From positions 7,812,001-7,876,000 of the forward strand of contig NZ_JARXYP010000002.1 in the NCBI RefSeq assembly GCF_029893805.1: a stretch of DNA of 64,000 bases. The letters are read 5' to 3'. The notes beneath the pieces are model-generated. The model made no database searches. It was not told the DNA's origin and saw only the letters and a program-made list of their open reading frames with translations. Each line of letters begins with the position of its first letter. The first letter of the stretch is position 1. Of this stretch, positions 59,720 to 64,000 are shown in pieces. The stretch comes from Streptomyces sp. SAI-135. GTDB taxonomy: Bacteria; Actinomycetota; Actinomycetes; Streptomycetales; Streptomycetaceae. Position numbers and translations under genes: made by a program.

Positions 59720-60990
59720 CCGATGTCGGCGAAGAGATGCACGCCCTGGTGGAGCGGCTGTACCCGCTGTGCCGGAGCATCACAGGCGACGGTGTCCGGG
59801 CGACCCTGGACATCGTCGGCGAGTACCTCCCGCTCCAGGTGCACGAGGTGCCGACCGGGACGCAGGTCCTCGACTGGACGGTGCCGCAGGAGTGGAACAT
59901 CCGCGACGCGTACATCGCCGACAGCACCGGCCGGCGGGTCGTCGACTTCGCCGCGTCCAGCCTGCACGTGCTCGGCTACAGCGTCCCGGTGTCGGCGACC
60001 ATGCCGCTGTCGGAGCTGCGCCCGCACCTGCACACCCTGCCGGACCAGCCGTCCTGGGTGCCGTACCGCACCAGCTACTACAAGCCGGAGTGGGGCTTCT
60101 GCCTGGCCCAGGACACCCTGGACGCGATGCCGGACGGCGACTACGAGGTCCGCATCGACTCCACGCTCGCCGACGGCCACCTCACCTACGCCGAGCACGT
60201 GGTCCCCGGGCAGGTCGCCGACGAGGTGATCGTCTCCTGCCACGTCTGCCACCCGGCACTGGCCAACGACAACATGGCCGGCGTGGCGGTGGCCACGTAC
60301 CTGGCCCGGGAGCTGGCGCGGCGGACGCCGTACTACACCTACCGGTTCATCTTCGCGCCCGGCACCATCGGCGCGATCACCTGGCTGGCCCGCAACGCGG
60401 AGCGGGTGGAGCGGGTCAAGCACGGGCTCGTGCTGGCCTGCGCCGGCGACCGGGGTCACCTCACCTACAAGCAGAGCAGGCGCGGCGACGCGGAGATCGA
60501 CCGGGTGCTGCGGCACGTGCTGACCGCCTCCGAACGCCCGCACAAGATCAACGAGTTCACCCCGTACGGCTACGACGAGCGGCAGTACTGCTCGCCCGGG
60601 TTCAACCTCGGCGTCGGCTCGCTCACCCGGACCCCGTACGCGGGCTATCCCGAGTACCACACCTCGGCGGACAACCCGGACTTCGTCTCCCCGGAGGCGA
60701 TGGCGGACACCCTCGCCGTCCTTCGCGAGGCGTTCGCCGTCCTGGACCGCAACCGGCGCTACCTCAACCTCAGCCCCTACGGCGAACCGCAGTTGGGCCG
60801 CCGCGGGCTGTACGACGCGCTCGGCGGCCGCAGCGACACCAAACAGGCCCAGATGGCCATGCTCTGGGTGCTCAGCCTCTCCGACGGCGAGCACACTCTG
60901 CTGGACGTCGCCGAGCGGTCCGGGCTGCCCTTCGACACCGTCGCCGACGCGGCCGGCGCACTGCACGAGGCAGGGCTGATCAAGACATGA
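59716..60990 (+). CDS. DUF4910 (M28-like) domain-containing protein
   Basis: A 424-residue protein with the DUF4910/DUF2172 architecture, an aminopeptidase-like fold. It has VSCHVCHPALANDNMAGVAV near residue 175, with His and Asp in metal-ligand positions. Later it has FAPGTIGAITWLARNAERVE and CSPGFNLGVGSLTRTPYAGY, and YPEYHTSADNPDFVSPEA near residue 315 completes the likely metal site. A C-terminal winged-helix-like segment (residues 380-424) follows. These proteins often sit in sugar-modification clusters, where the M28-like fold may hydrolyse an amide on a sugar. The reaction is not established from sequence. Confidence 0.82.
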   Translation: MTDVGEEMHALVERLYPLCRSITGDGVRATLDIVGEYLPLQVHEVPTGTQVLDWTVPQEWNIRDAYIADSTGRRVVDFAASSLHVLGYSVPVSATMPLSELRPHLHTLPDQPSWVPYRTSYYKPEWGFCLAQDTLDAMPDGDYEVRIDSTLADGHLTYAEHVVPGQVADEVIVSCHVCHPALANDNMAGVAVATYLARELARRTPYYTYRFIFAPGTIGAITWLARNAERVERVKHGLVLACAGDRGHLTYKQSRRGDAEIDRVLRHVLTASERPHKINEFTPYGYDERQYCSPGFNLGVGSLTRTPYAGYPEYHTSADNPDFVSPEAMADTLAVLREAFAVLDRNRRYLNLSPYGEPQLGRRGLYDALGGRSDTKQAQMAMLWVLSLSDGEHTLLDVAERSGLPFDTVADAAGALHEAGLIKT

Positions 60991-62294
60991 CGTCGATGCC
61001 CGTCGAGGGGGAGAACCCGCCGACAGCGGTGCCACGGGCCGGATCCGCCAAGCGGGCCCTCCTCGGCCGGCTGTCCTGGGGCTTGGCCGACCAGGCGGCC
61101 TCCAGCATCAGCAACTTCGCGGTGGGCATCTACGTGGCCCGCTCGCTGGGAGTGACCGCGTTCGGCGTGTTCAGCCTCGCCTGGGTCACCTACGGCGTGG
61201 TGCTGAACGTCTCGCGCGGCCTGTCCACCGACCCGCTCACCGTGCGCTTCAGCGGAGTGCCGGAAGCGTCCTGGCGACGGGCGGTGGCCCGGTCCACGGG
61301 TACCGCGCTCGGCGTCGGCACCTCCATCGGCGCGCTGTCCCTGGTGGTCGGGCTGGCCCTCGGCGGCCGTCTCGGGGCAGCCTTCGCCTGCCTGGGCGTC
61401 ATGCTGCCGGGCCTGCTGCTCCAGGACGCCTGGCGGTTCGCGTTCTTCGCCGCGGGCAACGGGCGCAAGGCCTTCGTCAACGACGTCGTGTGGTGCGTGG
61501 CGCTCGTCCCGGCGATGGTGGCGGCGGCCCACGTGGACACCGTGGGCGCCTTCGTGCTGGCCTGGGGCGCGTCCGCCGCGGTGGCCGCCGCGTACGGCTG
61601 CCTCCAGTCCGGCATCCGGCCCCGGATGACCAAGGCGCGCGGGTGGCTGCGCGAGCAGCGCGACCTCGGCTACCGGTACCTGGTCGAGAACGTCAGCCTC
61701 AGCGGCGCCAGCCAGCTGCGGGCCTACGGGCTCGGCGCGATCGTCGGGCTCGGCGCGGTGGGCGCCGTACGGGGCGCCGAGCTCCTGATGGGCCCCTTCC
61801 TCGCCGTACTGATGGGACTGTCCCTGGTCACCGTCCCGGAGGCGGCACGGGTGCTGCGGCAGTCCCCGCACCGCCTCGGCAAGTTCTGCCTTCTGCTCGG
61901 CGGGGGACAGGCCGTCGCCGCCTTGGTGTGGGGCGGCTCGTTGCTGCTGCTGCCGAACCGGCTCGGAGACCTCCTGCTCGGCGGCGTCTGGCACTCCTCC
62001 TCGCACCTCATCGTTCCCATCACCTTCAGCGTCGCGGGCGCCGGCCTCGGCACCGGCGCGGCGGCCGGACTGCGCGCCCTCGGGGCCGCCCGGCGCAGCC
62101 TGCGCTGCCAGCTGTTCGCCTCCGCCTTCTACGTCGGCGGCGGGCTCGGCGGGGCGGCCCTGGCCGGCACGGTCGGCTCGGCCTGGGGCGTCGCCGCCGC
62201 GACCGTCGGCGGCTCGGCCGTGTGGTGGCTGCAACTGCGGTCCGCCCTGCGCGAGCGCCACCACGAATCCGTTCCCGAAGTGAGGACCTCATGA
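60987..62294 (+). CDS. Wzx-like polysaccharide flippase
   Basis: A 435-residue membrane protein with about twelve helices and the pattern of the MOP/PST flippase family. It begins SWGLADQAASSISNFAVGIY and continues ARSLGVTAFGVFSLAWVTYG. A later QRDLGYRYLVENVSLSGASQ leads to the second helix bundle. It moves lipid-linked repeat units to the outer face for the Wzy-like protein. ATG 60987 overlaps the previous stop and its own stop overlaps the next gene, so it is coupled to both. Confidence 0.85.
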   Translation: MTSMPVEGENPPTAVPRAGSAKRALLGRLSWGLADQAASSISNFAVGIYVARSLGVTAFGVFSLAWVTYGVVLNVSRGLSTDPLTVRFSGVPEASWRRAVARSTGTALGVGTSIGALSLVVGLALGGRLGAAFACLGVMLPGLLLQDAWRFAFFAAGNGRKAFVNDVVWCVALVPAMVAAAHVDTVGAFVLAWGASAAVAAAYGCLQSGIRPRMTKARGWLREQRDLGYRYLVENVSLSGASQLRAYGLGAIVGLGAVGAVRGAELLMGPFLAVLMGLSLVTVPEAARVLRQSPHRLGKFCLLLGGGQAVAALVWGGSLLLLPNRLGDLLLGGVWHSSSHLIVPITFSVAGAGLGTGAAAGLRALGAARRSLRCQLFASAFYVGGGLGGAALAGTVGSAWGVAAATVGGSAVWWLQLRSALRERHHESVPEVRTS

Positions 62295-63238
62295 CCGACC
62301 GACCCAGACTGAGCATCGGCCTGCCCGTGTACAACGGCGAGGAGTACCTGGCCGAATCGCTCGACGCGCTGCTCGGCCAGACCTACGAGGACTTCGAACT
62401 GGTCATCTCCGACAACGCCTCGACCGACGGCACCGAGGAGATCTGCCGCAAGTACCTCGCCCAGGACTCGCGCATCCGGTACATCAGGCTGCCCCGGAAC
62501 ATCGGCGCGACACCGAACCACAACAAGGTGCTCGACGAGGCCCGCGGCGAGCTGTTCAAGTGGGCCTCGCACGACGACCTCTACGGCCGCGACCTGCTGC
62601 GGCGCTGCATCGAGGCACTGGACGAACGTCCGGACGTGATCCTCGCCCACACCGACCAGGCGGTCATCGACGGCGACGGCCAGGTGAAGGTCCCCTACGA
62701 GTACACGCTCGCCACCGACTCGCCGCACGCACCGGACCGCTTCCGCAGTCTGCTGTTCGAGCCCGGCGGCGACGACTTCTACGGGGTGATGCGGACCGAC
62801 GTGCTGCGCCGGGTCAAGCCGATGGACAGTTACCACCACGCGGACCGCACGTACGTCGCCGAGATCACCCTGCACGGGCGCTTCCACCAGGTGCCGGAGC
62901 TGCTGTACTTCCGCCGCGACCACCCCACCCGCGCCGAACGCGCGAACCCGTCGAAGCGGTCCCGGTGCGTCAACCTGGACCCGCGCCGGGCGGGCCTGCT
63001 GCACCCGACGCCCCGGCTGCTCGCCGAGTACGTCTGGGGCTTCGCCTCGGCGATCCGGCGGGCCCCGCTGTCCGCGGCCGACCGGCGCGAGTGCTACCGC
63101 CACCTGGCCGCGTGGATGACCAGCCGGGTCCGGCCGGGCGCCGGTGAGCGGGTCGAGGACCGCGCCCCGGTCGACCCGGCCAAGCTGACCGTCTCGGTCG
63201 ATGCCCTCGTCGCCGGCCGTGAAGGGAGGGGGGCATGA
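62291..63238 (+). CDS. Glycosyltransferase family 2
   Basis: GT-A glycosyltransferase of 315 residues. It begins RPRLSIGLPVYNGEEYLAES, followed by LVISDNASTDGTEEICRKYL and FKWASHDDLYGRDLLRRCIE, in which DD is the DXD-type metal site near residue 95. VLRRVKPMDSYHHADRTYVA carries the candidate catalytic base region. The C-terminal helix region may contact the membrane. Probably adds one sugar of the repeat unit. ATGA overlap at both ends. Confidence 0.88.
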   Translation: MTDRPRLSIGLPVYNGEEYLAESLDALLGQTYEDFELVISDNASTDGTEEICRKYLAQDSRIRYIRLPRNIGATPNHNKVLDEARGELFKWASHDDLYGRDLLRRCIEALDERPDVILAHTDQAVIDGDGQVKVPYEYTLATDSPHAPDRFRSLLFEPGGDDFYGVMRTDVLRRVKPMDSYHHADRTYVAEITLHGRFHQVPELLYFRRDHPTRAERANPSKRSRCVNLDPRRAGLLHPTPRLLAEYVWGFASAIRRAPLSAADRRECYRHLAAWMTSRVRPGAGERVEDRAPVDPAKLTVSVDALVAGREGRGA

Positions 63239-64000
63239 CGCCGAAGGACGGGACCCCGGCTCGCGTCGGGGTGTTCGGCCTGCTCGGCTCCGGCAACCTC
63301 GGCAACGACGGGTCGCTCGAAGCTGTCCTTCGCTACCTCCGCGCCGAGCATCCGCAAGCGGCCGTCGACGCCCTGTGCGGTGGACCCGAGGCCGTCACGG
63401 CCCGGTTCGGGATCCCCGCGACACGGCTGCACTGGTACCGCGGGGAGTACCGGACCGCGTCCCGCGCCGCGGCGATCGCGGGCAAGGGCGTGGGCAAACT
63501 CCTCGACGTCTTCCGCACCGCCGCCTGGGTGCGCCGGCACGACGTGGTGATCGTGCCGGGCATGGGGGTCCTGGAGGCCACGCTGCCGCTGCGGCCCTGG
63601 GGCTTCCCCTACTCGCTGTTCCTGCTCTGCGCGAGCGGCCGGCTGCTGGGCACCCGGGTCGCGCTGGTCAGCGTCGGCGCCGCCGAGATCAGGAACCGCC
63701 CGACCCGGGCCCTGGTGCGCTGGTCGGCACGGCTCGCCGCGTACCGCTCGTACCGGGACGACCAGTCCCGCGACGCGATGCGGGCGATGGGCGTGGACAC
63801 CGCGCGCGACGAGGTCTACCCGGACCTCGCGTTCCACCTGCCCGCGCCGCGGACGGGCGAGCCCACCGGCACACCGAGCCCCGTCTGCCTGGGCGTCATG
63901 GACTTCCACGGAGGCAACGACGACCGCGACCGGGCCGAGGAGATCCACCGGCGCTACCTCGACGGGACGATCACGTTCGTCCGCGCGCTCGTCGCGGAGG
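63235..64000 (+). CDS. Polysaccharide pyruvyl transferase family protein (partial)
   Basis: Runs from ATG 63235 off the right edge, with 255 residues visible. It starts RVGVFGLLGSGNLGNDGSLE, the N-terminal pattern of pyruvyl transferases (GT-B-like fold). DVVIVPGMGVLEATLPL is near residue 103 and VALVSVGAAEIRNRPTRALV near 145. The C-terminal half is missing. Such enzymes attach ketal-linked pyruvate to a sugar, adding negative charge. The start overlaps the GT2 stop (ATGA). Confidence 0.85.
   Translation, partial: MTPKDGTPARVGVFGLLGSGNLGNDGSLEAVLRYLRAEHPQAAVDALCGGPEAVTARFGIPATRLHWYRGEYRTASRAAAIAGKGVGKLLDVFRTAAWVRRHDVVIVPGMGVLEATLPLRPWGFPYSLFLLCASGRLLGTRVALVSVGAAEIRNRPTRALVRWSARLAAYRSYRDDQSRDAMRAMGVDTARDEVYPDLAFHLPAPRTGEPTGTPSPVCLGVMDFHGGNDDRDRAEEIHRRYLDGTITFVRALVAE

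Overview
The window is high-GC actinobacterial DNA, almost certainly from a Streptomyces chromosome. Third codon positions are strongly G/C, GTG starts are common, genes overlap by ATGA or GTGA, and the families present (LAL-type LuxR regulators, SHOCT and RDD membrane proteins, LacI/GntR-controlled catabolic islands, tRNA-Pro) fit that genus. No transposase, phage gene, rRNA or CRISPR array was seen.

Layout. (1) 1-6351: inositol catabolism. iolD runs off the left edge. Next to it is a decayed iolC remnant, and facing them across a divergent promoter is an inositol-type ABC importer (binding lipoprotein, permease, ATPase) with a TIM-barrel isomerase/dehydratase and an inositol 2-dehydrogenase. 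(2) 6484-16758: a mosaic of sugar/polyol oxidation genes. It holds three more Gfo/Idh/MocA dehydrogenases, an FAD oxidoreductase, an SDR, a phytanoyl-CoA-dioxygenase-like protein and a cupin, with two divergently placed LacI regulators and recognisable palindromic operators. (3) 16882-23358: a small membrane protein, then a GntR-controlled aromatic ring-cleavage operon. Homologues of GalB, GalC and GalD (4-oxalomesaconate pathway) are coupled to a catechol-2,3-dioxygenase-type VOC enzyme and an aromatic acid/H+ symporter. (4) 23460-23576: tRNA-Pro(GGG) with a strong terminator. (5) 23712-33070: an envelope/stress-like set. It has a 896-residue LuxR ATPase regulator, a DHA2 exporter, four small membrane or soluble proteins, a lipid kinase, an RDD protein and a protein built on a nonapeptide repeat. 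Similar TCACC/GGTGA inverted repeats lie in front of three of these genes. (6) 33328-38088: a secreted GH59 galactosylceramidase-like enzyme and a divergent ABC exporter. (7) 38446-64000 (continues off the right edge): a large exopolysaccharide operon of tightly coupled genes.

The polysaccharide operon appears complete for a Wzx/Wzy-type pathway. It has a polyprenyl-phosphate sugar-1-phosphate transferase, an AlgD-like GDP-mannose 6-dehydrogenase, three glycosyltransferases, two Wzz-like co-polymerases, a Wzy-like polymerase/ligase and a Wzx-like flippase. Modifying enzymes include AsnB, a fused alcohol dehydrogenase/Gfo-Idh, a C-methyltransferase, a cytidylyltransferase-like enzyme, a PIG-L deacetylase, an epimerase, a DUF4910 protein and a pyruvyl transferase. 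Two uronate-polymer enzymes, a heparinase II/III-like lyase and a secreted parallel beta-helix lipoprotein, are also encoded. I infer a uronic-acid-containing, possibly amidated and pyruvylated polymer. The operon is preceded by a long, structured, gene-free leader with a 20-codon upstream ORF.

The observations most worth following up are the gal-type pathway with a type I extradiol dioxygenase, the mannuronate-type polysaccharide operon and its leader, the paired co-polymerases with P-loop-less cytoplasmic domains, the iolC remnant, and the operator palindromes. Everything here comes from reading the sequence; no database search was run.
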